Part shown: positions 36,801 to 45,544 of the stretch, piece after piece
Layout of the letters: each line of letters starts with the position of its first letter
Position numbering within the stretch: the first letter of the stretch is position 1
Assembly (NCBI GenBank): GCA_965223585.1
Contig: CBDCWW010000022.1
Span: 186,001 to 250,000 of the forward strand
DNA from: CBDCVN01 sp965223585
GTDB lineage: Bacteria; Deinococcota; Deinococci; Deinococcales; Trueperaceae
Length of the DNA stretch: 64,000 nucleotides
Direction of reading: 5' to 3'
Made by a program: the position numbers and the translations under genes
Notes under the pieces: generated by a model
What the model saw: only the letters and a program-made list of their open reading frames with translations
What the model was told of the DNA's origin: nothing
The model's database searches: none

Positions 36801-36981
36801 TGGGTGGTTTGGGGATACTCAAACACTTTAAAAACTTCCATTAAGCCAAAAGAATGAAGTCAACTAAAAGACAGAGTAATGCAAAGCAGTTTTCTATGTT
36901 AAAGCACGAAGAAACATATAGCCTCTAATGTGATGACTTGATTTGTAGTGCTATTTTCCATAATTGCTTACCAACACAAAA

Positions 36982-37500
36982 TTAAGGTAAAGGACAGCTA
37001 TATTGCTGCATAGCTGTCCTTAGATGGGTTAGATCAAAAGCCATAACAACAACTTCCTCGAGTGCTGTTGTTGTCCTAACTTCTAAGGTGTCACTACTAG
37101 ATATCAATTCACGAATTAGGTCAGAATTAGCTAAATTGCCATCAGATGTAGCACCATCTGGCAATATGGCAATAAAGTCTCTATTTTTTACAGCTACCCT
37201 ACTATTTTGCCCAGAATCACCTTTAGCATAAGACATTACTCCTATAATGTTATTACCCAAATGCTCTTTAAAGTAAAAACTCAGTACTGCAAATTTATTG
37301 TCAATGCAAAGTATTACCATCTTCCTTGATTTTGTGCTATCATCGTTCAATTCATCATATGCGACAAAAACCTTTTCATACCTTTGCCGTGAAGTATTGT
37401 ACCTTGTGCCAATATCTATATTTTCAAAAGTATTATAGTCAAATTCTTGAGCTAAAAGAAAATTGAACCCCAAAATAAACAAGCTAATAAAATACTTCAT
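36982..37500 (-). CDS. Secreted protein of unknown function
   Basis: 172 residues with a Sec signal peptide (MKYFISLFILGFNFLLAQ). The mature part is a mixed beta domain, with KMVILCIDNKFAVLSFYFKE, then AVKNRDFIAILPDG and EVVVMAFDLTHLRTAMQQYS. Two Cys (LCID and SCPLP) may form a disulfide. The SD-like AAGG lies before the ATG. No family is recognised. A hairpin overlaps the 3' end of the coding sequence. Confidence 0.7.
   Translation of the reverse strand: MKYFISLFILGFNFLLAQEFDYNTFENIDIGTRYNTSRQRYEKVFVAYDELNDDSTKSRKMVILCIDNKFAVLSFYFKEHLGNNIIGVMSYAKGDSGQNSRVAVKNRDFIAILPDGATSDGNLANSDLIRELISSSDTLEVRTTTALEEVVVMAFDLTHLRTAMQQYSCPLP
36990..37021 (-). terminator. Hairpin inside the 3' end of the secreted-protein gene
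   Basis: Perfect 12-base arms (AAGGACAGCTAT and its complement) with an eight-base loop lie within the last 40 bases of the coding sequence. On the minus strand TTTACC follows. Probable terminator built into codons. Confidence 0.5.
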
Positions 37501-38006
37501 ACCTTAACCTTCAAAGTTAAATGCATAAGACCCTTAGCATATAACTGACTCTAGGAATTGGGCAAGATTTTAGGAGTTTTAGAGCGTTGGAGAAAGATTA
37601 ATTGCTAGAGTTGTTAGCTGGCATGTACTCGAGCAAACCCTAGCAAAAAACCCATGAGTCACTTGTATTTTGGTTTACGGACTGTTTTTTGTATAGGAAG
37701 AAAATTTTCTCATCACAGATTTTTGCAGATTTGGGGGTGCTCGAGCAACTCAAACTAACCACAATACAGCAAAAAAGCCTATGAGTTAATCCCACAGGCT
37801 ACTAACAAGTTAAGGTTTATTTTTAAGCTATTAAGATATTACCCAAGTACATTATAAGAACTAACTCATATTATCCCTTCCTGTATGGAGCTGTGCAAAA
37901 AGACCCAACTGAGTAATAAGCCTATTGTTTAAGATTAGTGCTAAAGCTTCATAGGCTATGTACTCAAAACGATTAGGAAAAGTCTAATTAGAAAGGAGCT
38001 AAAGAA
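37501..38006. other. Intergenic region with two CTCGAG copies
   Basis: 506 bases without a gene. It holds CTCGAG at 37628 and 37740 and a minus-strand hairpin at 37771-37800 (arms AGCCTATG / CACAGGCT with one mismatch, then TTTTTT when read on the minus strand). An SD and ATG for the LysM gene follow at the end. Confidence 0.4.
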
Positions 38007-38378
38007 ATGAACAAAAAAACAACAGTTAATTGGCTTGAACGTATTGCAATCACTATAGGCTTCCTAACCATAGTTGCCTTACTAATAACAGGTTATAGAA
38101 TGGTAAGGGATGCCTATTATACCCCGAGTGAAGCTAAAGAGGACTCTGCGTACACCTCAGCTGAAGCCTATGTTCCACCACCTAAACCTTCAAATAGTAC
38201 CAGTAGTTATAAAAGCATCAACACAACCCCACCCAAAATCTACACAATAAAAGCAGGAGACAATTTAAGTACGATCGCAAGCAATTACAATGTTGCATTA
38301 TCTAAACTTGCTGAAGTTAACAATATATTTGATCACAACACTATTTTTATGGGAGAGATTCTAAAGATCCCTAATTAG
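38007..38378 (+). CDS. Small membrane protein with a LysM domain
   Basis: 123 residues: a TM helix at about 13-31 (IAITIGFLTIVALLITGY), a Ser/Pro linker, then one LysM domain at about 76-122, beginning IYTIKAGDNLSTIASNYNVA and ending ILKIPN. LysM binds peptidoglycan, so the protein tethers something to, or senses, the cell wall. AAGGAGC precedes the ATG. It stands alone. An imperfect hairpin follows at 38391-38436. Confidence 0.85.
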   Translation: MNKKTTVNWLERIAITIGFLTIVALLITGYRMVRDAYYTPSEAKEDSAYTSAEAYVPPPKPSNSTSSYKSINTTPPKIYTIKAGDNLSTIASNYNVALSKLAEVNNIFDHNTIFMGEILKIPN

Positions 38379-38390
38379 TCAAATAGTGCT

Positions 38391-38436
38391 ACAAACCCCA
38401 AACCTTTGTATACTCTTGCAACAGTTTGGGATTTGT
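38391..38436 (+). terminator. Possible terminator hairpin after the LysM gene
   Basis: Thirteen-base arms (ACAAACCCCAAAC and partner) with one mismatch and a 20-base loop. There is no T-run, so confidence is low. Confidence 0.35.
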
Positions 38437-38655
38437 ACTGGCTAGGGGTTTCAAAGCCTCTCTGATCAAGCGGTTACACCCGCAAGGATGGTACTAGGGT
38501 TAAGGGGCATACTAGGTGTAGGTAGAGTCTAATTTCTAGGGGATTGGAACATATAGCAGATAAGTTCTTAATTGCCGCTTTTTTATCATGATAATTTTCC
38601 CCTTCCTAGCAGTGGCCACTTCGCTAAAGGAGGTGCTTACCGCCTAATATCCTAC

Positions 38656-39345
38656 CTAAAAGGGCTTCTGAACAAAGAACCACTCCAGATTAGTGGTATC
38701 TTTAGTCTCGAACTTAATTGCAAAGTCCTCTAAACTTACAAATTTTGTAACTGTAGACGAGACGTAATTCCAACCCTTCTTAAAATCAAGGTCAAAATCT
38801 ATTTCGTTATTAGTACCAGCTTCTACACACAGCCCTTTTATACTGGCTTCAGCATCCAAATAGTAACGAATTATAGAGCTATCACCACTACTGCCAAAAA
38901 TAGATGCGGAAATCCTAGCCGCAGCTTGCTGTGAGGAAGCCTGCATAAGAATGCTAGTACCAGAACCTACCTCAAGATGACCTACGACAGTCACTTTTGC
39001 GTTTCCATTGTTTACTTCTAAACCACTACATTCACCAAAAGCAAAAAACTCTGTTACTGTTTCTTGAAGGTTTAAGTTCACAGGTAACTCAAATTCAAAT
39101 TCACCGTTGTTATCTATAGTTCCCACCTTAGGATCGATAGCTAAACTGTTTAAGCTATCGTCAATCTCTAAGTTAGGAGCAAATAAATCTTGTGCCCCTC
39201 CATTATAGTTTTCTACTTTCCCAGAACTTCTTCTCGGATCAGATTCTGATCCAGAATCTTTCTGGTCGGATCCAGAGTCAAACAGGCCACAGCCAAACAG
39301 TGTTAAAGTTAGTCCAAATGCCAAGATACCATTTAAAATTCTCAT
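38656..39345 (-). CDS. Lipoprotein of unknown function
   Basis: 229 residues. The lipobox is LFGC (Cys at about 19), followed by a Ser/Asp/Gly linker typical of surface lipoproteins. The body is beta-rich (EFELPVNLNLQETVTEFFAF) with two Cys. GAAGGGA lies before the ATG. No family is recognised. Confidence 0.75.
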   Translation of the reverse strand: MRILNGILAFGLTLTLFGCGLFDSGSDQKDSGSESDPRRSSGKVENYNGGAQDLFAPNLEIDDSLNSLAIDPKVGTIDNNGEFEFELPVNLNLQETVTEFFAFGECSGLEVNNGNAKVTVVGHLEVGSGTSILMQASSQQAAARISASIFGSSGDSSIIRYYLDAEASIKGLCVEAGTNNEIDFDLDFKKGWNYVSSTVTKFVSLEDFAIKFETKDTTNLEWFFVQKPF

Positions 39346-39559
39346 AATACTTCCCTTCTTGTTTGGGAATTGCTTTAGTGGGATTGAATACTCTCTTAAC
39401 TCCTCCCAGTAAAGTTATCTAATTTTAGGTAATGTTACAGCGCAATGTCAAGAAATACAATTCCTAGACAATATAGCAAGCGTACGTTTTCGATGCGAAG
39501 CATAAGTAGTGTAATTTTGGCGCTGATAGTAACAAATTAGATTTAGTAATTGAGCTATT

Positions 39560-39910
39560 GTGAATTCAGGTAGCGGTATTGCTGCCTTGAGTAGTAATCT
39601 TGCTTATAGTGACTTGGTATTCACTACTATTACAGGAATGCCACTGAATCCAAGGAACTTTGATAAAGTGTGGCATAAGTTACAAGAAGAAGCAGGTGTG
39701 AATAAAATCCGCTTCCATGATTTAAGGCATATGCATGTAAGCTTTCTCAATAAAGCAGGAATTAATACTAGGGCCATAGCTGACCGTATAGGACATACTG
39801 ATCCAGCGTTTACCTTGCGTAGATATGCACATGTTTTTGAAGAACAACGTGAGGCTGCTGCTATCCCCCTACTGAAACTGATATCTTCGAATCAAGGTTT
39901 ACCAAATTGA
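39560..39910 (+). pseudogene. Tyrosine recombinase (phage-type integrase), C-terminal fragment
   Basis: The 116-codon frame keeps only the end of the catalytic domain: FTTITGMPLNPRNFDKVW, HDLRHMHVSFLNKAGI (HxxR box), GHTDPAFTLRRYAHVF (His and catalytic Tyr). The N-terminal DNA-binding domain and the first catalytic Arg are absent, and stop codons lie upstream in frame. It sits about 100-300 bases from two tRNA genes, a common integration target, so I read it as the relic of an integrated element. Confidence 0.8.
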
Positions 39911-40005
39911 ACTGATGGCTGTAAATTGGCTGCATTTGATGTTAAACTAATATAGTTCTTAAGTTAAGAGTTATTATGTTTTACTGTCCTAGTAATAAAA
40001 AAATA

Positions 40006-40080
40006 TGGAGCCAATGGTCGGATTTGAACCGACGACCTACCGATTACGAATCGGTTGCTCTACCCCTGAGCTACATTGGC
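40006..40080 (-). tRNA. tRNA-Thr, anticodon CGU
   Basis: Minus strand, 75 nt with encoded CCA. Acceptor GCCAATG / CATTGGC, D-arm TAGCTCAGGGGTAGAGC, anticodon loop TTCGTAA, T-loop GGTTCAAATCC. Confidence 0.95.
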
Positions 40081-40142
40081 TTGCTAGCAAAACCACTCCC
40101 TCACGGTATTTTCTAAGAATAACATTTGCTAAAACCTAAATT

Positions 40143-40218
40143 TGGTGGCTAGAGGCGGGATTGAACCGCCGACACTGCGATTTTCAGTCGCATGCTCTAC
40201 CGACTGAGCTATCTAGCC
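40143..40218 (-). tRNA. tRNA-Phe, anticodon GAA
   Basis: Minus strand, 76 nt with encoded CCA. Acceptor GGCTAGA / TCTAGCC, D-arm TAGCTCAGTCGGTAGAGC, anticodon loop CTGAAAA, T-loop GGTTCAATCCC. Confidence 0.95.
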
Positions 40219-40354
40219 ATAATTTGCTGACCAATTTGGTAGGTTTAGTTTAATAGCAATAAACCTAAACAGCAAGCGAAATGATACCTAAGTTTTAAAG
40301 CATTGTCAATGGAAACTGGTATTTTTGCCGACAATACAGTTATTTTGTATTTCA

Positions 40355-40360
40355 TAAGAT
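40355..40360 (+). promoter_or_regulatory. -10 box TAAGAT placed for a leaderless mRNA
   Basis: TAAGAT ends six bases before GTG 40367, with no SD. Confidence 0.45.
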
Positions 40361-40366
40361 ATTATA

Positions 40367-41815
40367 GTGAAAATAATACTACTTAATTTACTTATTCTTC
40401 TCGCATTTTCTTTAGGAGATGCTCAAAACCTTCGATCAGAAATTACTGAGCTTACACTTACTGAAGCGGCAAACCTAATAGCCATTGGACAACTCAGTAG
40501 CGAGACTTTAACTTTAGAACTTTTAGAGCAAATTGAGCAAAACCCTCACTTAAATATTTTTATAACTATTAATAAAAGTGGGGCGCTTGTAGCAGCTAAA
40601 GCTGCTGATATAGCTGTGCAAAATAATGAAGACTTAGGTCCCTTGCATGGTGTGCCCATAGTTGTTAAGGATAATATTGCTGTTGCTGGATTACCTAATA
40701 CATTAGGTGTACCTACACTATTAAAATATGTTCCAAATGAAGATGCTTTTGTAATCCAAACCATATTAGGTGCTGGAGCAATTATTTTGGGCAAGACTAA
40801 CTTTCATAACTTTGCTTTAGGAGCTAGTAATAGTTTTGGCACAGTGGCTAATCCTTATAATTCTAATACTTTAGCTAGTGATGGTACCTTTGCAGCTGTG
40901 GCTGCTCGCATGATACCTTCTGGCTTAGGAACAAGTAACAGTGGTTTTATAAGAATTGCTGCTAGCTTAAATGGTGTAGTAGGTTTTAAACCCAGTGTAG
41001 ATAGCTACTCTCAGAAAGGTATTGTTATAAACTCTAGTACTCTTGATACAGTAGGGATTACTGCCCGTTCAGTAGCTGATGTTGCATTACTTGATGGGGT
41101 GATACGTGGTGATGTGGAGATGCTCAAGCCCGCAAACTTAAAGGGTTTACGTATAGGCATAGCCCAACAACTTTTCTATGACAATTTAGACAAAGAGACA
41201 GAAAGACTTATTGCTCCTGCACTTACTCAAATTATTGAGGCAGGTGTAGAAATAATAGAAGCTGATCTTGAGAACATTAATATTCTAAATCAGGCTGTAA
41301 GGCCCTTAGCAAGTTATGAAGCTTTACAATTGCTGCCTAATTACCTAACAGAAATCACTCCCAGTACAGATTCAGGTGAAATTTTTGCTAGTTTAGATAT
41401 GCGGTCTGCCCTTGCATTAGATGAAAGTCAAGTTAATGAAGGAGTTTATCAAGAAATAATTGATAAGCACCTTCCTGCTTTGCAAGAGGTTTATCGTAAG
41501 TACTTTGAGGAAGTAGAAGTAGAAGCTATAATTTTTCCTACTACCCCTTTACCAGCAAGATTAATAAAAAATGACCTTGAAACAGTTCAATTAAATCGTA
41601 GACGGGTGCCTACTTTCCTAACTTATACTCAAAATACTGAGCCAGCCAGCAATGCAGGCCTCCCAGCTCTTACCCTTCCTATAGGGTTAACTCCTGAAGG
41701 TTTGCCTGTAGGCATAGAGGTTGATGGTCCCCAAGGAAGTGATAAACGTCTTTTACAAATAGGCTTAGCTTTAGAAAAAGTTTTGGGTAAGTTACCTGCT
41801 CCTAATTTACCGTAA
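40367..41815 (+). CDS. Secreted amidase-signature homologue, probably catalytically inactive
   Basis: 482 residues with a signal peptide (about 1-20). The amidase-signature fold is clear: LGPLHGVPIVVKDNIAVAGL with the triad Lys at 101, VVGFKPSVDSYSQKG, and ASNAGLPALTLPIGLTPEGLPVG near the C-terminus. The Gly/Ser-rich signature is degenerate (LASDGTFAAVAA in place of GGSSGGSAAAVAA). The nucleophile motif GTDTGGSIR reads GTSNSGFIR, so Phe 194 stands where the catalytic Ser should be. By family knowledge this should abolish amide hydrolysis; a binding role is inferred. The 3' end overlaps the convergent regulator gene by 14 bases. GTG was chosen from the -10 box and signal peptide. Confidence 0.88.
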   Translation: MKIILLNLLILLAFSLGDAQNLRSEITELTLTEAANLIAIGQLSSETLTLELLEQIEQNPHLNIFITINKSGALVAAKAADIAVQNNEDLGPLHGVPIVVKDNIAVAGLPNTLGVPTLLKYVPNEDAFVIQTILGAGAIILGKTNFHNFALGASNSFGTVANPYNSNTLASDGTFAAVAARMIPSGLGTSNSGFIRIAASLNGVVGFKPSVDSYSQKGIVINSSTLDTVGITARSVADVALLDGVIRGDVEMLKPANLKGLRIGIAQQLFYDNLDKETERLIAPALTQIIEAGVEIIEADLENINILNQAVRPLASYEALQLLPNYLTEITPSTDSGEIFASLDMRSALALDESQVNEGVYQEIIDKHLPALQEVYRKYFEEVEVEAIIFPTTPLPARLIKNDLETVQLNRRRVPTFLTYTQNTEPASNAGLPALTLPIGLTPEGLPVGIEVDGPQGSDKRLLQIGLALEKVLGKLPAPNLP

Positions 41816-44800
41816 AAAGAATTTCCTTAGCTTTTTTGTATTCAGGAATACAGTCAGTGTCTATTACAGGAGTGATGCGCTCTAAAAGTTCTGTGAGCAG
41901 TGAGTTGATATCTTCTTTTCTATTGCAAGTTTGCCAATATTGGGCTAGGGGTAAGCTGGCTTGTAGCTCGAGCATAGGGGCCTCTTGTTTCCTAGCCACA
42001 TTTATAGCTTCTATAAAGTAAGGCTCAAACTCAGCAGCTTCTGTCCCTAACTCTTGCAACCACTGACCTTTCATAAGGTTAAGTTGAGGTAAATAGAACA
42101 CTTCATCTCTCTTCTTGCTATGTGTGAAAGACCTTTCGAGTGTAGCTAAAGCTTCATCGTGCTTACCCATTAACCATAAACCTTCTGATAACATTGCTAG
42201 TGTATACGTACCTAGCGTAAGACCTCCTACCATACCATTAATGCCTTGTTTTATTTCAACAACACCAACTTCAACTTTGCCTTGTTTCGCAAGTGCCCAG
42301 CCATGGTAAACAAGCCCCCATGCTGTCCACATAGCATAGCCATAGTCATTAGCTAGTTGTAAGAGTTCCTCACTTATAGATTTGACTTGGTCAATATTAT
42401 TCATGAACTTTTGTATAACAAGGCTAGTAGCCAGAAAAAATCCCCGACTTGTTGCATGTTTTAAATCAGGCAGAAGTTCTGTGGCAATTAGAGTTTCAAC
42501 CTCTTTGACTTTGCCGCCATGCCAAAGTGTGAAAGCAAGAATTATTGGAGTTAATACGCGCTGGTCATAGGAATAGTAATTGATTATTTTTTCGTGACTT
42601 GCTTGGTCAAGGTGAATATGGCTAAGAGCTGAATAGCCTGCCTCCATAGCTTTGTTATTCTCACCAAGCCAGAACAATACCAACGTAAGTAAAGTTTCTG
42701 CTTGGGCAAGGTGTGCAGGGTCTTCTTGTTGACTAGCAATTGCTGCAAATTCACTAGCCCACTCCAAAGCAGTTTTATGAGACAAGTCATCATTTATAAA
42801 AGAAGACTGGTAGAAACCTGAATAGATAGGCATAAGTTGGGGATTTGGCCCAACTTGCGAGCACAATTCTAAAGCCTGCGCTAAGGCAACCTTCACTCTT
42901 TCAGAGGCAAAACCCTCGACAGGTAAGAGAGACAAGCCGAAACTAGCCTGAAAGGCCAACTCTGTAGGTATAAGCTCTGGCGTACTAGGTATTTGGCTTA
43001 TAATAGCTAAGCCCCGCTCATAGTTAACAATAGCTTCTTGGTTAGAGCCTAATGCCTGTGCCTGTCGCCCTGCTAATAGCAAGTACTCAAGTGCCTTTTC
43101 TATATTACCAGCTTGCTCAAAATGCCATGCTAGCTGTGGGGCAATGCTTTTAGCTTCTTTACCATACATAGTTTCTAGTGCAAAAGCTATGTCTTCATGC
43201 AAGTAAGTACGTTCATTTTCAGGTAAGTTACCATAAACATATTGCTGAAAAAGGTTATGACGAAAACGGTAATGGGAAAGCCTTTGCTTTCCAAGGCGTT
43301 CTAGTCTTTCTGACTGGACAAGTTGGTGTCTTTTATCTATTTCACCATTAAAGGTACGAATGACATGACGCTCATCTTGCTTTTGTACCTGTGCAACAGC
43401 CTCACCAATGAAAGCCTCACCTTGTACACTAGCAACAGTGAGCAACTCACGTTGCTCGCTAGGTAGGCGACCAATTCTAACTTCTATAACCCCTTCTACC
43501 TTAGCTGGTAAGGTCTGCCAATCTATATTATCTTTGGCAAGCCATTTACCATTATGTTCATAGAGATCACTTCTATCTTTCATAGTGCTAATTAGCTCAG
43601 CAGTAAATAATGCGTGTCCTTGTGTGCACTTAAAAAAAGCTTCACGAAAACTACTAGTTAGCTCATTAGGTTCACTATCAAGATAGGCATTTACAAACTC
43701 ACGCTCGTCTTTTACCTCTTGCTCATCTAAATTAATTGAGATATCACCATAAAGACGGTGTAATTCACGGCCTATTTCTAGCATAGGGTGTAACTCATTT
43801 GCAAGTACGTCACTTAGTCTGTAGCTACCTATAATTAAAATACGACTTTCTGCTACACGTCTACTCAAGTAATTGAAAAGTGTTGCCGAAGAGGCATCTA
43901 CCCAATGTAAGTCTTCTAAGATAAGCAGAATTGGTCTCACTGTGGCAATGGCTTGCAAAGCACTAGCATATAAAGAGATGATTCTGGGTTGCTCGAGCAT
44001 TCCCAAAGGTTTTTCACTAGCTAAAGTTGCAACCTCTTCAAACCAAGGTTCTTTCTCTAAGCCTGCCACAACGAGTCTTTCCAATAAGGATTTACCGATT
44101 AAGAAATGGCTGATCAGATCAGGTGCATGTTTTGCTACTTGTGGTACAGTTTCTCCCATGGCATTCCACAAACGTTGTGCATGGGCTGTGTTAATTAGCC
44201 CTCCACGCCACTTAGCCTCAACATCTCCTAAAAGCAAAAGCAAGATATGCCTAAAGGGTAGATAAGGGTCACCCACTCCTGACTGTTGGTCGCAATAACC
44301 GGTTAATACTAGTAGATCAGAATGAGCATTTTGTGCTTCTTGAGCAAACTTATGCAATAAATGTGATTTGCCTTGGCCTGCACTGCCTAGTATTAGCTTA
44401 ACTTGCCCTTCTTTTTCATAAACATCATTTAGTGCTTCTTGCAAACAGCTTAATTCTTTTTTCCTTCCTACAAATAATGTCTGTTCTACAGTTTCTACTT
44501 TTTCCTGTAAGAATGCAGGAGGAGTAAGATCTCCAAATGGTTTGTCATCTAGATTCTTGACTTGTGGAAGTTGACTAAGCTGCCCTAGCTGCCCTGATTT
44601 AATTTGAATAACTAATTCCTCTATGGCTGTATTTGGCTCTATTCCCAAGGCCCCTAACAGTACTCCTCTGCATTTTTCATACTGCTGTAAGGCTGCTGTG
44701 CGACTTCCCTGCATACCATAGAGGTAAATCAGTTGATAATGTGATTCTTCTCGCCAATGGTCTAGCTCGAGCATGCGCTGTGCATAAGACAAAGCATGGT

Positions 44801-45329
44801 CGTAATCTTTTTCTTTACTAGTAGCTTCAATTAACTTGCTAAGAGCTTCAAAAGCAAGCTGTTGAAAGTGTTTTTGTTGGTTTAATTGCCAAGCATCAAA
44901 CTCTGGGGTATTTTTTAATTCTAAACCTGCTAGGAAATCCCCTCTATAAGAATTTATGGCTGTATCTAGTCTCTTTAAATCAAGAGGTTCACTAGCCAAA
45001 GCCTTTTCTAATTCTAGAGCATCTACTAAAATAGATTTTTCCCAATCAAGGTTAACTGTTTGTCTTGTGGATTGTAGGTAGCCTCGTAAAGTTTTTTTTA
45101 GTTCTGGCAAACTTGAACGTAAGTTTGCTCGAGCAGATTGATCTGGTAAATTACTCCAGAATAACAATATCAATTTGGAACGCTGTACTACTGTTTGCTC
45201 TATAGCCAGATACGCTAGTAAAGCCAAAATCTTCTTCGGCAGTTTTAGAAGAGTTTCATCTCCAAAACTTACTCTTGGGTTACCTAGCAGGCTAATGTTT
45301 AGCAGAGTCGCATCTGCTTTTCTTTCCAC
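41802..45329 (-). CDS. SARP/BTAD-type transcriptional regulator with AAA ATPase and TPR repeats
   Basis: 1175 residues. The N-terminus is an OmpR-type winged helix (ISLLGNPRVSFGDETLLKLP, RANLRSSLPELKK), then the BTAD all-helical domain (about 100-245, with HWREESHYQLIYLYGMQGSR). A STAND-like AAA module has Walker A GSAGQGKS (315-322) and ILLILEDLHWVDASSATLF. Helical TPR-like repeats fill the C-terminal half. Proteins of this layout (AfsR/LuxR-MAL style) sense a ligand through TPR/AAA parts and activate nearby genes. It is divergent from the PKD lipoprotein gene, which is an obvious candidate target. GTG 45329 sits six bases after a TAGAAT box. Confidence 0.92.
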   Translation of the reverse strand: MERKADATLLNISLLGNPRVSFGDETLLKLPKKILALLAYLAIEQTVVQRSKLILLFWSNLPDQSARANLRSSLPELKKTLRGYLQSTRQTVNLDWEKSILVDALELEKALASEPLDLKRLDTAINSYRGDFLAGLELKNTPEFDAWQLNQQKHFQQLAFEALSKLIEATSKEKDYDHALSYAQRMLELDHWREESHYQLIYLYGMQGSRTAALQQYEKCRGVLLGALGIEPNTAIEELVIQIKSGQLGQLSQLPQVKNLDDKPFGDLTPPAFLQEKVETVEQTLFVGRKKELSCLQEALNDVYEKEGQVKLILGSAGQGKSHLLHKFAQEAQNAHSDLLVLTGYCDQQSGVGDPYLPFRHILLLLLGDVEAKWRGGLINTAHAQRLWNAMGETVPQVAKHAPDLISHFLIGKSLLERLVVAGLEKEPWFEEVATLASEKPLGMLEQPRIISLYASALQAIATVRPILLILEDLHWVDASSATLFNYLSRRVAESRILIIGSYRLSDVLANELHPMLEIGRELHRLYGDISINLDEQEVKDEREFVNAYLDSEPNELTSSFREAFFKCTQGHALFTAELISTMKDRSDLYEHNGKWLAKDNIDWQTLPAKVEGVIEVRIGRLPSEQRELLTVASVQGEAFIGEAVAQVQKQDERHVIRTFNGEIDKRHQLVQSERLERLGKQRLSHYRFRHNLFQQYVYGNLPENERTYLHEDIAFALETMYGKEAKSIAPQLAWHFEQAGNIEKALEYLLLAGRQAQALGSNQEAIVNYERGLAIISQIPSTPELIPTELAFQASFGLSLLPVEGFASERVKVALAQALELCSQVGPNPQLMPIYSGFYQSSFINDDLSHKTALEWASEFAAIASQQEDPAHLAQAETLLTLVLFWLGENNKAMEAGYSALSHIHLDQASHEKIINYYSYDQRVLTPIILAFTLWHGGKVKEVETLIATELLPDLKHATSRGFFLATSLVIQKFMNNIDQVKSISEELLQLANDYGYAMWTAWGLVYHGWALAKQGKVEVGVVEIKQGINGMVGGLTLGTYTLAMLSEGLWLMGKHDEALATLERSFTHSKKRDEVFYLPQLNLMKGQWLQELGTEAAEFEPYFIEAINVARKQEAPMLELQASLPLAQYWQTCNRKEDINSLLTELLERITPVIDTDCIPEYKKAKEILFTVN

Positions 45330-45335
45330 AGCTCA

Positions 45336-45341
45336 ATTCTA
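45336..45341 (-). promoter_or_regulatory. -10 box TAGAAT of the BTAD regulator gene
   Basis: Minus-strand TAGAAT, six bases before GTG 45329, with no SD; leaderless layout. Confidence 0.45.
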
Positions 45342-45452
45342 CCAAATTTCAGTCTGGAACTCAATTCATTGTTCCTGAGTCAACTAACGTCAGTTTGAAT
45401 GTTTGACCCGACTTAGTGATCAAGAGGTAGTTTAGAAGTTCTCTGGAAAAAT

Positions 45453-45482
45453 TTGCGTTTTTTCTTGCGTTTTTTCTTGCGG
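45453..45482. repeat. Tandem 12-base repeat between divergent genes
   Basis: Two full copies of TTGCGTTTTTTC and the beginning of a third (TTGCGG). They lie between the start of the BTAD regulator and that of the PKD lipoprotein. Direct repeats of this kind are typical SARP operators, but slippage of a T-tract is also possible. Confidence 0.5.
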
Positions 45483-45544
45483 TAAGCTAGCGTTCACTCT
45501 TTAAACTAAGCAATCAGAAGTAGATGTAAAGGATTGGAAATAGC

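Larger units (their letters stand above)
36541..36981 (+). other. 3' region of the small-peptide transcript
   Basis: 440 bases with no further gene. It holds an imperfect hairpin (36562-36581), a pair of 22-base direct repeats (36654-36675 and 36712-36733) and a terminator (36762-36800). A long structured 3' UTR or separate small RNA is possible. Confidence 0.35.

Noticed and set aside
38437..38655. Structured-looking GC-richer stretch as an RNA gene
   Set aside because: It has a short possible stem (GCGGTTACACCCGC) but no recognisable RNA family, promoter or terminator.
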